Shown: positions 12,027 to 23,592, counted from the stretch's first letter. The stretch: 64,000 bases of DNA from Cephalopachus bancanus (GCA_027257055.1 JAPVLO010000056.1:7924501-7988500), one strand, 5' to 3'. Notes: generated from the sequence alone by a model not told the origin. Translations and numbers: made by a program.

Positions 12027-12199
12027 AGAGTCAAAATCACGTTCTTATGTTTTATTGGAGAATTTTTAGCTATTCGCATCCCTCTTTCTTTCCAGATGGC
12101 AGTATGGGCATGTAAGACATATTTTGAGTCATAAAAACATTTAGCTTCTTTTCCTTTCCCAACTGTAAAACCCTAATTAGGGCAACTAATTCATACCCC

Positions 12200-12480
12200 C
12201 CCTTTTTAAATCAAGGTGTCACTCTGCCACCCAGGCTGGAGCACAGTGGCACGATCATGGTTCACTGCAGCCTTGACCTCCCAAACTCAGGCGATCCTTT
12301 CACCTCAGCCCCCTGAGTAACTGGGACTACAGGTGCACACACAGCTAAATTTTTTATCTTTTGTAGGAATGAGATCTTGCTATGTTGCCCAGCCTGGTCT
12401 CGAACTCCTAGGCTCAAGCAATCCTCCCACCTTGACCTCCCAAAGTGCTGGGATTTCAGGTGTGACTACCGTGTCCAGCC
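12200..12480 (-). mobile_element. Alu SINE, older type, antisense in RNase H remnant
   Basis: Reverse-oriented dimer, with the T tail at the left near 12205 and the head ending 'accgtgtccagcc'. It divides the RNase H domain of the provirus. Confidence 0.92.
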
Positions 12481-13487
12481 TACTTTGGCCTTTTGAGCTG
12501 AGGCCTGAGGGGAAAAGCACCCACTTCTATGACCTCGTTTATGCTTATTATTGCACAGCCCACATTTTGGACACCTTTTTCTATAAAGCTATTCCCAGCA
12601 GTAAACTATTCTGCCTCTGGATTGTCGAGAGGTTCATCTTGAAGGTCAGACCTCCTAGAACTATTGTCTATTGTCTCAGTACACCAGTGGACTAGACCCT
12701 TGTCTTCTGTAGCAGGAAGTAAAGTGCAGGCTTTAAAGTCTGACATATCCTCAAGGTGATATTTGGAACATCTTATAAGAGGGCTTGGTATTAGTGATCC
12801 TTCCTCCACTGTTTCCACTTGATGGGGGAGTCAGAAATGTGGACCCAAGCAAGGTAAGTTAAGAGGCCTCATTGACCAGGAAGGTGGCAGCTGCCACAGC
12901 CCACGGACAACTTGGTCGTCCCTGGGCAACTTTGTCTAGTAGCTTAGAAAAATAAGACACTGACCTTTGGTCAGGACCCAGTTGCTAGGTTAAAATGCTT
13001 AAAGCCACTCACTGTTTTTTTAACGTACATATAAGGCTTTCACCTTATAGGTTGGGGAGTCCGAGTGCTAAGGCTTGGCTTCATTCCATTTTGAGGGTTT
13101 TAAAAGCCTTCTGACAATTTTTATCCCATTGAGGGGTTTTCTTTGTTCCCCCTTTAGCGCCTCATATAGAGGCTTGGCAAAAAGCCATAAATAGGACAGA
13201 AGGTGACAGAAACCAGCCATACCAAAAAAGCCCTGGAGCTGTCTCCTGGTTTGTGGGGAGGTAGCATGTCAGTGCCCTTTTTTGATTGGTATCTAGGGCA
13301 TGGGCACCAGAAGTGAAGATAAATCCCAAAGACTGAACACTTTATAGTGAAATCTGAGCCTTGGCTGGGGGAACTTTATATCTCTGTTTCTCCAGGAAAG
13401 TTAGGGTCTTTCTGGTATTGCAGTCAGAGTCCTGTTTGGTCAAGCTAGCAATCAGTAGGTCATCAACATATTGTAATAGGACCCCCC

Positions 13488-13612
13488 TCCCTTTTTGGAG
13501 AAAGGATCTTGCTATGTTGCTTAGGCTAGTCTTGAACTCCTAGCCTCAAGCAGTCCCTCTGTTTTGGTCTCCCAAAGTGCTGGAATTACAGACATGAGCC
13601 ACAACATCCTGG
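13488..13612 (-). mobile_element. Alu monomer fragment, antisense in RT remnant
   Basis: Only a left-monomer-like unit is present ('gatcttgctatgttgc' to 'catgagccacaacatcc'). A short 'aatagg' repeat on both sides suggests insertion next to the YVDD region. Confidence 0.82.
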
Positions 13613-14263
13613 AATAGGGTCTCATTTTTAAAGTAATTTTTTTGGTCAGTTCTGCCGTTAGGGCATTTTTTAAAAGGTGAGGGTTATCCCAGAAGCCTAG
13701 TGACTTCTAGAGTGCTGGGGTGCCTCCATTTAAAAGTAAAAAGATATTGGGAATTAGAGCATAGACGTATGTAGAAGAATGTATCTTTCAGGTCTAACAT
13801 GGTAAAGTACTGGGCATCTCCAGGAATTTGGGTGAACAAAGTATAGAGGTTTGGGAACTATCAGATGAGTGGGAGCAATAGCTTCATTTATAGCTTGTAC
13901 GTTTTTCATGAACTAGAACTCCCTGTTCAATATTTGGAGGAAGCATGGGTGTATTACAGGGCGATTGACGGACTTTTGTCAACCTATGTTTTTGAAATTT
14001 GGTAAGTTGTGGCTGAATTCCTCTTAGGACCTCGGACTTTAAGAGGTATTGTTTTTTCCAAGAATATTTTACTTCTGGTTTTAGTTTTACCTCATTAGGG
14101 GAAACTCTAATGGTATACCCTGCAGCCCAACTATACTGCTGGGTTAACCTGATTTTTAACTTAATCGGCAATAGAGCAAGAGTTAATATTTCATGGCTGT
14201 AGTAAAGCTAATAAATGAAGTCCTTGTTCTTTGTCTACCGACATCTTAAGACTGTCTTGTTCT

Positions 14264-14537
14264 TTTTTTTAGTTGGTATTCACTCTGTCACCCAGGCTGG
14301 ATTGCGGTGGCCACCACAGCCTCGACGAGCTGGTCTCAGGCGATCCTTCTGTCTCAGCCTTCTAAGTAGCTGAAACTACAGGTATGCGACACACACCCGG
14401 CTAATTTTTTGATTTATTGTAGAGATGAGGTCCCACCAAGCTGCCCAGGCTGGTCTCGAATTCATGGGCTCAGGCAATCCTCTCACTTCAGCCTCCCAAT
14501 GTGCTGCGATTATAGGCATGAACCGCCGCGCCTGGTC
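14264..14537 (-). mobile_element. Alu SINE, strepsirrhine type, antisense between pro and RT
   Basis: A perfect 16-bp duplication 'aagactgtcttgttct' lies at 14248-14263 and 14538-14553. The element cuts the pro-pol frame. The protease open frame runs on into its sequence and ends there. Confidence 0.96.
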
Positions 14538-14553
14538 AAGACTGTCTTGTTCT

Positions 14554-14888
14554 AATGAGATGGTGGCTTCTACTTTACTTAGCTGGTCTCTACCTAAAAA
14601 CAGAGTGGGGCATTCAGGAACATATAAGAAAGATGAAGTTATAAATTTGGAACTGGCCTCACAGACAAGCAAAAAAGTGAACTGCCTTACCTTAGGCTGT
14701 CCATCTGTTCCCATCACCAGGCAGTCATAGTTGGAAAGGGGGCTTACAGACTGAGTCAGGACAGAGTAGGTAACTCCAGTATCAACAATAAATTTAGTTT
14801 TTTTACTTGTTATATCGAGGGTGACCCAGACTCTGCTAGTGTGATGATGATCGAGGTCAGAGCCAGGCAGACTCTCAGGTCCCATCAA
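14554..14888 (-). pseudogene. Retroviral aspartic protease remnant
   Basis: The best preserved part of the provirus. The minus-strand frame from 14888 keeps the catalytic 'VDTG' motif about 35 residues in, followed by 'SVLT'. Near its end it keeps the 'LGRDQL' block that matches the family's C-terminal Gly-Arg-Asp motif. About 110 codons are open before the frame enters the antisense Alu at 14537. In related viruses this enzyme cleaves the Gag and Gag-Pol polyproteins. Here it is cut off from gag and pol by stops and the Alu, so no functional product is expected. Confidence 0.9.
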
Positions 14889-14899
14889 TTGGTGGCACT

Positions 14900-17180
14900 G
14901 GCTCTCTAGAGAGTGGCCAAGAGGGAGGTTCTGGTTGGGAAAATGACCAATCTCCTTGCTTTAAGGTGACTGGGACACTCTTTTTTAGTGCCCTTCCTTC
15001 TGGCAACAGGTGCATTGATTAAGTCCCACACTGGTTATTTGTCTGTTGTCCACTGATCTCCTCTGCCTCTCTGAGTCATTATGAGGTGGCAGGCTAATCA
15101 AGGCAGCTAAGAGCTGTGTTTGTTTGCTTGCTTGTTTGTTTGTTTTACCAGCCTGTTATCTTTCTCCTCCTGCTTTTCCCTGAAATTTGGTGAGTTGTTA
15201 TTGAAATTTGATTTCCCTGTTATTGAAAACCTTAAAAAGTTTCCACTACCAACATTGATAGCAAGGTTTGAGATCTTGACTCTAATTATCATAGCTCTTT
15301 TTTAGTGTCTGGAGAGGACTGCGTAATAAAATGCATAGCAAATAAAGCTTTTCCTTTAGAAAATTCTGAGTCAACATTAATATACTTTCTGAAGGACTTC
15401 TTAATATGGTGGAGGAAGATTGTTGGATTTTTTTCCCCCGGATTGAGTGGCTTTCCTAACTTTGTCATAATTTACAGGTTTATCACGTATTTTCTCATTT
15501 CTTTATACAGGTAATAAAGTGATCCATCTTATGTCTGGCTATCTCATCTCTAAGGTTCAACCAAGAATCCTTCTCTGGGATTGTCCTGAAGTTTGATCAT
15601 CAGTATGCAGGGTATTGACCTGTACAAAGGAGTCAGTATATGTCTTCACCTTTCCGGGAATTCAGGTCTTTTTGTCTGGGGTGCAGCAATTGGCTAAAAT
15701 CACCACCACATATTGCTAGATTAAAGTAATGCTAAGGCTTAGCTTTATAAATTTTTCCCCGAAATTATCAGGGTCCTCTAAGAACCAGCCATGTTTTTAT
15801 TTACATGGTCTCAGATCTGTCACAGAGAGGGGGACATGAACTCACCTTATTTTCCCTTGTTTGTTTGCTGGTTCCCTTAGGGGATAAAGACCCTAGACCC
15901 CGGGATAGCAGTAATGGTTCTGGCCTTGTGGGCTCTGGTCTTAAAGGCTCTGTTTTCTTAGGAGCCTGATCTGGACATGATGGAGGCTCAGAGACTAAAC
16001 ACTGGAGCTGAAGGAGAACTGGTAGGTTCCTGAGGGTCAGGCTCGGGGCCAGGAGGCCTGGGTGGCATCTGGAAAAGTGGATCAGTGTGCAGCTCTGGCT
16101 CTGTATCCTCAACCTTAGGAGATGGCCTGAGTCTCATAATCTGGGATATTGGTACACTTTTATAAAAAGTTTTTACGTAGGAGATTTCCCTCCATTTCTG
16201 TGACTGTTTACAAAACAAATCTAGCTGTACAATGGTATTATACTGAAAACACCCATTTAATTGGCACTTTTCTTGGTCTCCCAGTGCATACTGAGGCCAA
16301 GGAGTATTATAAAGAAGACCTCCTCCTCCCTCCTCCTCCTCCTCCTCCTCCTTCTTCTTCTTCTTCTTCCTCTCCTCCTCCTCCTTCTTCTGTCATCCAG
16401 CTTAAATTGCTCCCAGTTGAAGAGACTGCATCCTAGCCAAGAATCTTGGGGAACACAGGATCATTGTCCATGTCCAATTCTGTCTCTCCTGTGACCCTCA
16501 GTTAAAAGTCCTGGGGTAGGCAAAGCCTAAGTAAAGGAACCTTTATGTAAGCTGAGACCCTTCGGGCCTAGGAGCCAAGTGAAGGAATCCTGGCCCCCAG
16601 AGACCTGAGAGGTGAGAAATGACAGGGGCAGTGATGCGCAAGCTGGTGGGAGGTAGGCTCCTTACATGTGACTGCAAGGCAGGGGACAAACTGGTGTGTG
16701 GGGTTATGAAAATGCCCATGTTGTGCAAGCCCAGACGATCAGTAATACCATGTTAATCTTTCAGTCCTTGAGAAAGAAGGTTCCCGTTGCTCAAAATTGC
16801 TTTCACTCTGTTTAGAGCCCAGGCTAAATAGTCAGGAAGTGGACGTGAAAGCTGAGGGATTGAGCTGTCAGACAACCACAATTTTTCTATCTTATCCCAG
16901 GCCAGAAAGGCCTGAATTAGAAGGGGAAACCAGTGAGGGAAAACAGGGGTGTTGAAAAACTCATGGATTGGAAGCTCTCAGAGGGGCAAAATGAAGAGGA
17001 GGTGAGCCATTGGTAGACCAGTATTCTGGTGACGAGATCAAGGGTAATGAGTCTCCCCAGTTGGAAGAAAACAGAGTGGGGAGATCCCCAAGAAAAGGAA
17101 AGTAGACCCGGTGTTCTCTCTGGGAGGAATTCCTCAGAGTAGACAAAAGGGAGAACACCCGCGTCTCACTGGACAATAAG
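14900..17180 (-). pseudogene. Retroviral gag remnant
   Basis: On the minus strand, 16218-16150 holds a matrix-type block with a 'WREISYV' motif. Next come about 90 residues rich in proline, typical of the pp12-like spacer of class I gag (about 16110-15880), then a decayed capsid region. Traces of a nucleocapsid zinc-knuckle-like segment appear near 15010-14960, just before the protease. Frames are broken throughout. A CTC/CTT microsatellite (16318-16390) interrupts the matrix region. The 5' boundary with the leader is not clear. Confidence 0.75.
16318..16392 (+). repeat. (CCT)n / (TTC)n microsatellite inside gag remnant
   Basis: Trinucleotide pyrimidine repeat with CTC, TTC and CTC blocks. 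It explains the poly-Pro, poly-Leu and poly-Ser open frames here. Confidence 0.92.
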
Positions 17181-17839
17181 GTAAGATAAAGGGGGGAGAA
17201 AACAGGAAAAAATCTTTCCCTTTGTTCCAGTAAGAAGGTAGGAGATCATGGAATTCTTGGCAGGTCTCTGAGAAGGAGCCAGATTGAAAGGAGAAGTGAC
17301 TCCTAAGAAGGAAGTGTGAGAAAGAAGAAAGGAAAGAGAAAGAGGGAGGAGAAAAGGAGACTGGCAGACCTTCCAGCCTCTGCTCAGGGCACGGCCTATA
17401 CCCCCACCACCCTCACTAGTCTTCCGTCAAGGAAGCCCTCGGCACCCGGGAGCTGTGTGGTAGGGGACAAGTTCTTCCCACCACTGCGAGTCAGCCATCA
17501 AGGTGGACTGTTTCCAGCCAGAGGGAGCAAGGGTGCTTTGACTGAGGGAGTAAAGCTGTAGCTGGCTCTCAGAGGCAACCAGAGGAATGGAGTAGGGAGA
17601 GAAGAGAAGGAAAGGAAGAACCAAAAAAACCTGGGCCAGTGGCAGGACTCACGCCAATCGCTGCCCACCAGGTTGATCAGACCTGGGTGCCAATTTCCTC
17701 AGCCCATCTCGCAGGTTTCTTGAAGTTTGCTCAGAATCCAATGTTGGCCAGTCAGAGGGGATGTTTGAGCTCAGGACAGAGGGGACTCGAACCCCTTATT
17801 CCAGAGATCCCTAAACCAGTCAGAAGGGATACAAGAGAT

Positions 17840-18163
17840 GCTGGGCACAGTGGCTCACACCTGTAATCCCAGCACTTTAATAGGCAAAAGTGAGGGTATT
17901 GCTTGACCCTAGGAGTTCAAGACCAGCCTGGGCAATCTAGTAAAACCTCATCTCTACAAACAAACAAAATAATCAAACAAACAAAAAACCAACCAAACAA
18001 ACAAAAAATTAGCCAGGGCTGATGGCATGCATCTGTAAACCCAGCTATTTGGGAGGCTAAGGAGGGAGGATCGCCTGAGCCCAGAAGGTCAAGGCTGCGA
18101 CGAGCCATAATCATGCCGCTGCACTCCAGCCTGGACAATAAAGTGAGACCTCGATTCAAAAAA
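17840..18163 (+). mobile_element. Alu SINE, older type, in proviral leader
   Basis: Full dimer with a long (AAAC)n middle linker (17950-18005) and a right monomer ending 'ctgcactccagcctggac'. It lies between the 5' LTR and gag. Confidence 0.93.
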
Positions 18164-18382
18164 AATTTTTTTAAAGAAGCAAAACGAGAGAGAGAGAGAA
18201 GGAAAACTTGCCTGAGAGGGAGGGAGCCAGAAAACCCAAGACCAAGAAGGGAGAACTCACCAATCACAGACATGCTGAAGTAAGTATTTCAGGCAACCAC
18301 TTTACCTACCATGAGGGTCGTGTCCTGGAGGTCCCATCAGCTCTGTGACTCCCCTCCCCAGGGAGATATTCCCTTTGAGGGG

Positions 18383-18402
18383 TCCCAATGGAGTCACAAA
18401 GA
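18383..18402 (-). promoter_or_regulatory. Candidate retroviral primer-binding site
   Basis: Directly inside the 5' LTR, the minus strand reads TTGTGACTCCATTGGGA after a short spacer. It matches a tRNA-Arg-type or a tRNA-Trp-type site at about 11-12 of 17-18 positions each, with most mismatches looking like decay. The primer cannot be decided from this copy alone. Confidence 0.35.
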
Positions 18403-19078
18403 TGTTACCCTGAGCCCTGAGTTCATTGACTCTCATGTAAACAGAAATTAACACCAGGCCAAACAGAGATTTTTCTCCAACAGTCTGATACGTTTGTGGC
18501 TTAAGCAACACAAGGGAGGAAGGAATGCAGGATGGAGATCCTGGTACCAGCTCCCTGAGAGGCACGGCTCTTGTCATTTCAAGGAAGTCGAGGTGGGAAA
18601 AAGAATGACAGGAAAGTACGTTTAGGTGGGGTTTTCTCTGCACCTGCCTAGTGAGGTGTCATGCCCTAACACGTCACACGTGCAGAAAATGGCACATAAA
18701 CCCCACTTGTGGGCAGAGCTTTCAGTATTACAATAAGATTATAATGAGGAAAAAGTTGTGAAAGGTCAATGCTGGAGTCCCCTCTCTTGTCACCAGGCAA
18801 CTTGGACTGGTCAGGTCCTTATCCGATCATGCCAGAGTCTTCCTTCAGTGACCTGGGAAGGTGTTACTTAAGGCGTTAAACAGGTGTTCCTCTTGTGGTG
18901 GGGAACGTGGCCTGATGGGCCAAGTGAGGAGGGTCCCTCTTTCTGCTGTGTCACTTGGGTCAGCTTGTTAAGGGAGGCAAGAAGTGGGGATATGCCCGGA
19001 CACATGAATCCTGTTGGGACTTTTGGCTATTTGTGTTTCCTATCTGCTGGAACTGAGTCCCTACCCTGTACTATCTCA
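18403..19078 (-). repeat. 5' LTR of the minus-strand provirus
   Basis: 676 bp with TG...CA ends, collinear with 7646-8327. It holds the same internal blocks ('ttcagtgacctgggaagg', 'gcgttaaacaggtgttcc', 'gaggtgtcatgccctaacac'). Viral transcription would run leftward from here. Confidence 0.92.
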
Positions 19079-19440
19079 GGAATGGATGGTCGATCCTGGG
19101 CTAACTGGAGACTGGAGGGGACCCCACACCCAGAAATTAGAAACTAGCATCGGATGCATTGGATAAGACAGAATGTCCAAATATGTGACAGAAATAGAAA
19201 AGCACTGTTGTCAGGAAGAAGAAGGATGAGTAACAGCTGGAATTGCTAAAAAGAAAATTCTTCCTGGAGAAGGGGGCTTGAAGGGAAGTAGCGGGTTGTG
19301 CAGGATTAGGAGGCAGGAAGGAGGGAGGGAGGATTTCGGATGCGTTTTTCTGGTGGGGGAACGGTGGGTGCAGCCAAAGGGCGGTGAGGGTGCTCGCTGC
19401 AGAAGAACGTTCCCAGGATGGTGCAGTCAGAGGAAGAAAC
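19079..19440 (+). other. Flank of the provirus; possible L2 continuation
   Basis: The first bases, 'ggaatggatggtcgatc', fit the L2 sequence expected after the block at 7630-7645. Beyond about 19150 I see no recognised element and no gene. A short purine-rich stretch lies near 19310-19340. Confidence 0.4.
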
Positions 19441-19454
19441 AAGAAACTGATTCA

Positions 19455-19756
19455 GGCCGGGCACGGTGGCTCAAGCCTATAATCCCAGCACTTTGGGAGC
19501 CTGAGGCAAGAGGATTGCCTGAGCCCGCGGGTTCGAGACCAGTCTGGGCAACATGGCAAGACCTCATCTCTGCAGTAAATAAAAAAATTAACCAGGTGTT
19601 GTGGCGCATGCCTGTAGTCCCGCTACTTGGAAGGCTGAAGTGGAAGGATTGCCTGAGCCCAGCAGGTTGATGCTGGGGTAGCCATGAGCATGCCACTGCA
19701 CTCCAGCCTGGGCAACAGAGTGAGATTCCAACTCGAAAAAAAAAAAGAGAGAGAGA
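19455..19756 (+). mobile_element. Alu SINE, strepsirrhine type
   Basis: Full dimer flanked by 'agaaactgattca' on both sides (19442-19454 and about 19757-19769). It has a short (GA)n at the end of the A tail. Confidence 0.95.
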
Positions 19757-19769
19757 GAAACTGATTCAA

Positions 19770-20344
19770 AACCCCCTTTGAAGAAACTGGTCACCCTGGT
19801 TGTCTATGGGGAAGGGAATTGGGAGTTCAGCGAGCAGGCTGGGAGAAGATACCCTTTCGCATCTTCTGGATATTTTTACCTTGTGCACCAATTACTTTTT
19901 TTCAGGATTTAAATAAACGATCTTAGTTGAGCACGCCGAGAGGTGAATCTGGTGCAGAAGGGAAAGCAGGTGGATCACAAGTCTAAGTAAGGGTCAGACC
20001 CCTGGCCAGTCTGTTAGGCATGAGAGCGGGACCAGTCTCTGACAGAGGGCCAGAGGTTATTGGTGGTAGTTCTGAGTCTGCTTCAGAGGAAATTTTTTTT
20101 TTTTTTACAGTTTCAGTCACTGGAGGAGTTGAGTATGTGAATGAGCCTCTGGGGAGCAGAGGAGGATTTAATGAGATGTGGCTGGACACCGGAGCTGGTC
20201 ATCTTCCAGGGACATCGAAGTATGCCCCAGAGTTGGATTGATGCATCAATGCTGAATTCGAATCTCAATTCGAACCTGTGACTCAGACCGAGTTAGGTTG
20301 CACTCATAGCACCAATGCATCAACTGCTTTAACACAACAACGTG
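19770..20344. other. No gene or clear repeat seen
   Basis: Mixed-composition sequence with an 11-T run near 20095. No domain or splice pattern is recognised. Confidence 0.35.
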
Positions 20345-20605
20345 TCTTACATAGAGTCGTTGTGAGAATTAAATGAGATCAGCAGCATCATCATCAAACA
20401 TTTTTGAGACTTAAATTGCTCACATAGTTTAATCTTCACAAAACCTCTATGAAGCGGTTTCCGCGATTATCCTCATCTTATAAACGCAGGAAATAAAGCA
20501 CAGAGAAGTTCGCCGATTTGTCCACGATCACACAGGAAGAATGTAGGCAACCAGGACTGAAACTCAGGCTCTCTGGCTCCAGAGTTTAGTCTCTAAGACA
20601 AAGTA
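20345..20605 (-). mobile_element. MIR SINE relic
   Basis: Reverse-oriented MIR: 'tttaatcttcacaaaacc', 'attatcctcatcttataaac', 'caggaaataaagcacagag', 'gatcacacaggaag', 'ctctctggctccagag'. These blocks are in the expected order over nearly the full length. Confidence 0.75.
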
Positions 20606-20635
20606 CCCATCCTAGGGAGAAACGCATAGAACATC

Positions 20636-21563
20636 AGTCAGGATAGGCTAGGTATTGCTGCAGCAACAAACGGTGCCAACTCACAGTGGCATCCTACCAC
20701 AAAAGTCTATACCTCACTCATGCACTATGTCTAGTGCTGGGTGACAAGCATGACTTGCTGCAGTGACTCACAGACTCTGGTGATGGGGGCTTCATCGTGT
20801 CATGTGCTTCTGCAGTCACTGAGGCAGGAAAAGGGAAGGGGAATTCTTTCCATCTGATATGACACACGACTTCTGCTCCTTTCATTTGCCAATGCTAAGG
20901 CAGTGGGGAAGTGAAATCTGACCTTATGTCCTGGAGACGAGAACCCAACTATTCCTTAATGGCCCTAATGACTGTGCAGAGGTGCTCATTAAGCATTGAT
21001 TGAAGTTGAACGACTAGTTCTGAGCAGATTGAGCAAGTTCTGTCTCAACCAGCTCGATTTATAAAGTTTTTGTGAGTTTGCAGCCATAAGCACCATCCAT
21101 CTTGCCCTGAGGGCCGCCAGAGGACCGCTGCATTGCTCATTCTGCATGTCAGGCATTTCTCTGTGAGGTCTGCATGTTGCCCAGGCATCACAAAGGATTC
21201 TGGTTACAGGTTACAGAGTCCCTGGAAAACAGAATGACTGTCTTCCCACTGCTGTCATTCATCCTCTCCCCCAATCCTAGCCCACTCTGTTATGATGGCA
21301 TTCTCCTTTTGCCCTTTTCATGGTTTCTCTTGCCATGTTTTTCCATGAACTCACATGAGGCACACACAGAAAAATGGCAAACTTGAGCAGTAGAAAACTC
21401 CCTAAACTATTTGTAAGTGTACATTTCAGTGGCAGTAATTACATTCACAATGCTGTACAGTCACTACCACTGTTTATTTCCAAAACATTTTCATCACCCC
21501 AGATAAAAACTCTGTACCCATTAAGCAACAAGTCCCCATTGAGGTAGAAATTTTTATCCTCAC
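20636..21563. other. Degenerate repeat-like sequence, then unassigned
   Basis: About 20636-20990 resembles an old LTR or DNA element of the type beginning 'tattgctgcagcaacaaac' and containing paired 'cactcac' blocks, but I cannot name it. About 21180-21380 shows a pyrimidine-rich 70-codon open frame with no recognised domain. No gene is supported. Confidence 0.3.
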
Positions 21564-21843
21564 TTTTTTTTTTTTGCGTTGGAGTCTGACTCTGTCGTTC
21601 AGGCTGGTGCGCAGTGGCACACTCACGCACAGCCACCCCAGCGTTGACCTACTGGGGGCTCTGGCGAGCCTTCCAAGCAGCTGGAACTACAGACGCACAC
21701 TACCAGCCCGCCTAATTTTTTGATTCATTGTAGGAATGAGGTCTCACTGAGTTGCCCGGGCTGGTCTTGAACCCGCAGGCTCAGGCAGTCCACTCGCCTA
21801 GGCCTCCCAAAGTGCTGGGATGACGGACCGAGCCACAGAGCCT
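21564..21843 (-). mobile_element. Alu SINE, strepsirrhine type
   Basis: Reverse-oriented dimer, T tail at the left, with 'gattcattgtaggaatgagg' in the linker. Confidence 0.93.
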
Positions 21844-21844
21844 A

Positions 21845-21945
21845 AAGATAAGGATATTCAGGATGAGGAACTGTACTCAATGTCACACAGGAAATAAGTG
21901 ACAGAAACAGGATTTCTGACTTTGAAGCCCCTGTCCTTTTGCTAC
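21845..21945 (-). mobile_element. MIR SINE fragment
   Basis: Reverse MIR central part: 'gatgaggaactgtactcaat', 'gtcacacaggaaataagtg', then 'tgactttgaagcccctgtcc'. Confidence 0.5.
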
Positions 21946-22422
21946 GTTCTGAAGCCTTTCTAGAAGACCTGCGTCTCATCACTCAAAGTAGGGCTATGCT
22001 GACCTTTTGCTCAGAGTGGAGTGCAGTCTCTAAATTTGTGAGTGCCCCTTCCATGGTCTGAAGAATAGACAGTCCTTCAACCACTCAACTACATTTCCAC
22101 CATTACCGAGAACCTACAAACTATGGAGATTTGATGATGAATTTCCATGCTGAGTGGTTCATAGCTGAGAGATCTTATATAGATGCTGCTATTTCCCCCC
22201 CAATTCTGTTTCCCTTCTTGTCTAGTAAAAATACCAAACAAAACCAGATTTTTAGCTGAGCTGAAGTAAGACTACCTTTCCCAATCTCGCTTGTAACTGG
22301 CTACGACCATGTGACTAAGTCCTGGTCAATGAGGTGTAAGCATAAACGGAATGTGAAGCTTCTGGGAGTTTCTATAAAGGACAAGGGACATTTCCCTTCT
22401 TTCATCACCTCCCCTTAACACC
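21946..22422. other. No gene seen
   Basis: No recognised element except possible old repeat around 22240-22330 ('ctttcccaatctcgcttg', 'ctggctacgaccatgtgac'). Confidence 0.3.
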
Positions 22423-22697
22423 TTTTTTTTTTTTTGAGTTGGGGTCTCACTCTGTGCCCTAGACTGGAGTGCAGTGGCATGCTCACGGTTTATTAACAGT
22501 CTCAAACTCCTGGACTCAAGCAATCCTCCCTCCTCAGCTGGGACTGTGCATGCACCACCACACCCTACTAATTTTTTGTAGGGACGAGGTCTCCCTATGT
22601 TGCCCAGGTTGGTCCTGAACTCCTGAGCTCAAGCAATCCTCCCACCTCAGTTTCTCAAAGTGTTGGACTTACAGGTGTGAGCCACCATGCCTGGCCC
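22423..22697 (-). mobile_element. Alu SINE, older type
   Basis: Reverse dimer with a 15-T tail, lacking the strepsirrhine 'gatttattgtag' linker. The head ends 'gccaccatgcctggcc'. Confidence 0.93.
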
Positions 22698-23577
22698 CTC
22701 TGCCCCATGCCCTACCACCTAGAAACCAAACTGCAATGACTGGAGCTTGGGCAACCATGTTGGATCAGAAAGTATAAGCCACAGACCGAAGATGGAAGAA
22801 CACCAAGATGGAATAAGCCTGGTTCTTGACATGGTGGAACTCTGTACCATGCCTGGACTTCACATTTCTCATTTATAAGAGAAAGAAAATAAGTGTATAT
22901 ATTTCACATATCTATTAGCTTTCACTAAATAACACACTACTTCCAACCTCATGGCCTAAAAAAACAGCCGTCTTATTGACCTTCTATTCTGGGGGTCAGC
23001 TGGGTGCTGGAGGGTTGGATAGAGCTAATGTCAGTCTAGGCTGGCTCTATGTGTCTAGCGGTTGGCAGGATGGTCGGTCTGGGGGGCCTCAGCCGGGTGG
23101 CGCATTTCTGCTCTACCTGGTCTCATCCTCCAGTAAATATAGCCTAAACTTCCTTCACATGGCAGTCTCAGGCTTCCAAAACAAAACAAAAGCAAAAAAT
23201 AAGAGCAGTCAAATCCCAGTATGCAAGTGGCCTCTGCTTGTGTCCCATATGCCAATGTCCCAGTGACCTAAGCAAGTCACCCAAAGACACAGTTCCTGCA
23301 AGGAGTGATTCATTGGCGGTCATTACTGCAACAATGCCTACTGTCTACGTCGATGGTATTTCGGGTTTTTCTGTCACCTGCACCCAAATTAAGTCCTAGC
23401 TTGTACAGATGGTGACAAGCCTAAATAACTGCTGTGTTCACGTTCACCAGCCCAGGAGGATAAAAAGCAGTCATAGTATTTTTCAATGTCAAAATTGCAA
23501 TGACTTGAACCAACCCCCACCATCTTACTTGTCCTTATCTTCTTATCAAAATCGTTTTAGATTTTGATACTGAACTA
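22698..23577. other. No gene; old LTR-like stretch around 22905-23160
   Basis: The segment 'ctattagctttcactaaata' to 'gcggttggcaggatggtcgg' resembles a decayed mammalian LTR whose consensus has repeated 'ggctgttggc' blocks. The family is uncertain. The overlapping 96-codon open frame is not supported as a gene. Confidence 0.35.
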
Positions 23578-23592
23578 TTGGATGAGACTTTA

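Larger units (their letters stand above)
12040..14247 (-). pseudogene. Retroviral reverse transcriptase / RNase H remnant
   Basis: The minus strand shows the RT N-terminal block (around 14100-13950, a 'GIQP' start and a 'QSPCNTP' motif), then later RT blocks. The catalytic YVDD motif is intact at 13470-13459 inside a 'LLQYVDDLL' context. Next come thumb and connection sequence (about 13400-12850) and RNase H, with a 'GNSF' block near 12630 where a catalytic Asp-Gly is expected. An antisense Alu splits RT at 13488-13612 and another splits RNase H at 12200-12480; RNase H resumes at about 12180-12060. Numerous stops make it inactive. YVDD with this flanking context supports a gammaretrovirus-like origin. 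Confidence 0.9.
7646..19078 (-). mobile_element. Class I (gammaretrovirus-like) endogenous retrovirus, decayed full-length provirus
   Basis: Two related LTRs in the same orientation flank 10.1 kb that contains, in minus-strand order from right to left, a leader, gag, protease, reverse transcriptase/RNase H, integrase and env remnants. Every frame is broken by stops, indels and inserted Alus, so it cannot produce virus proteins. About 1.6 kb of the span is six later Alus. The outer flanks are 'ggga' (7642-7645) and 'ggaa' (19079-19082), consistent with a 4-bp target duplication carrying one change, the size typical of gammaretroviruses. Two hand-aligned LTR stretches (about 275 bp) differ at roughly 9%. 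Subfamily is not named; assignment to class I rests on protease, YVDD, integrase and TM similarities. Confidence 0.93.

Noticed and set aside
14376..14888. Possibility of a still functional retroviral protease
   Set aside because: The frame is truncated by an Alu, separated from gag and pol by stops, and lacks any intact transcript context.
23055..23255. Minus-strand 66-codon frame with a hydrophobic stretch
   Set aside because: It lies in probable old LTR sequence, and the hydrophobic run is a short composition effect.
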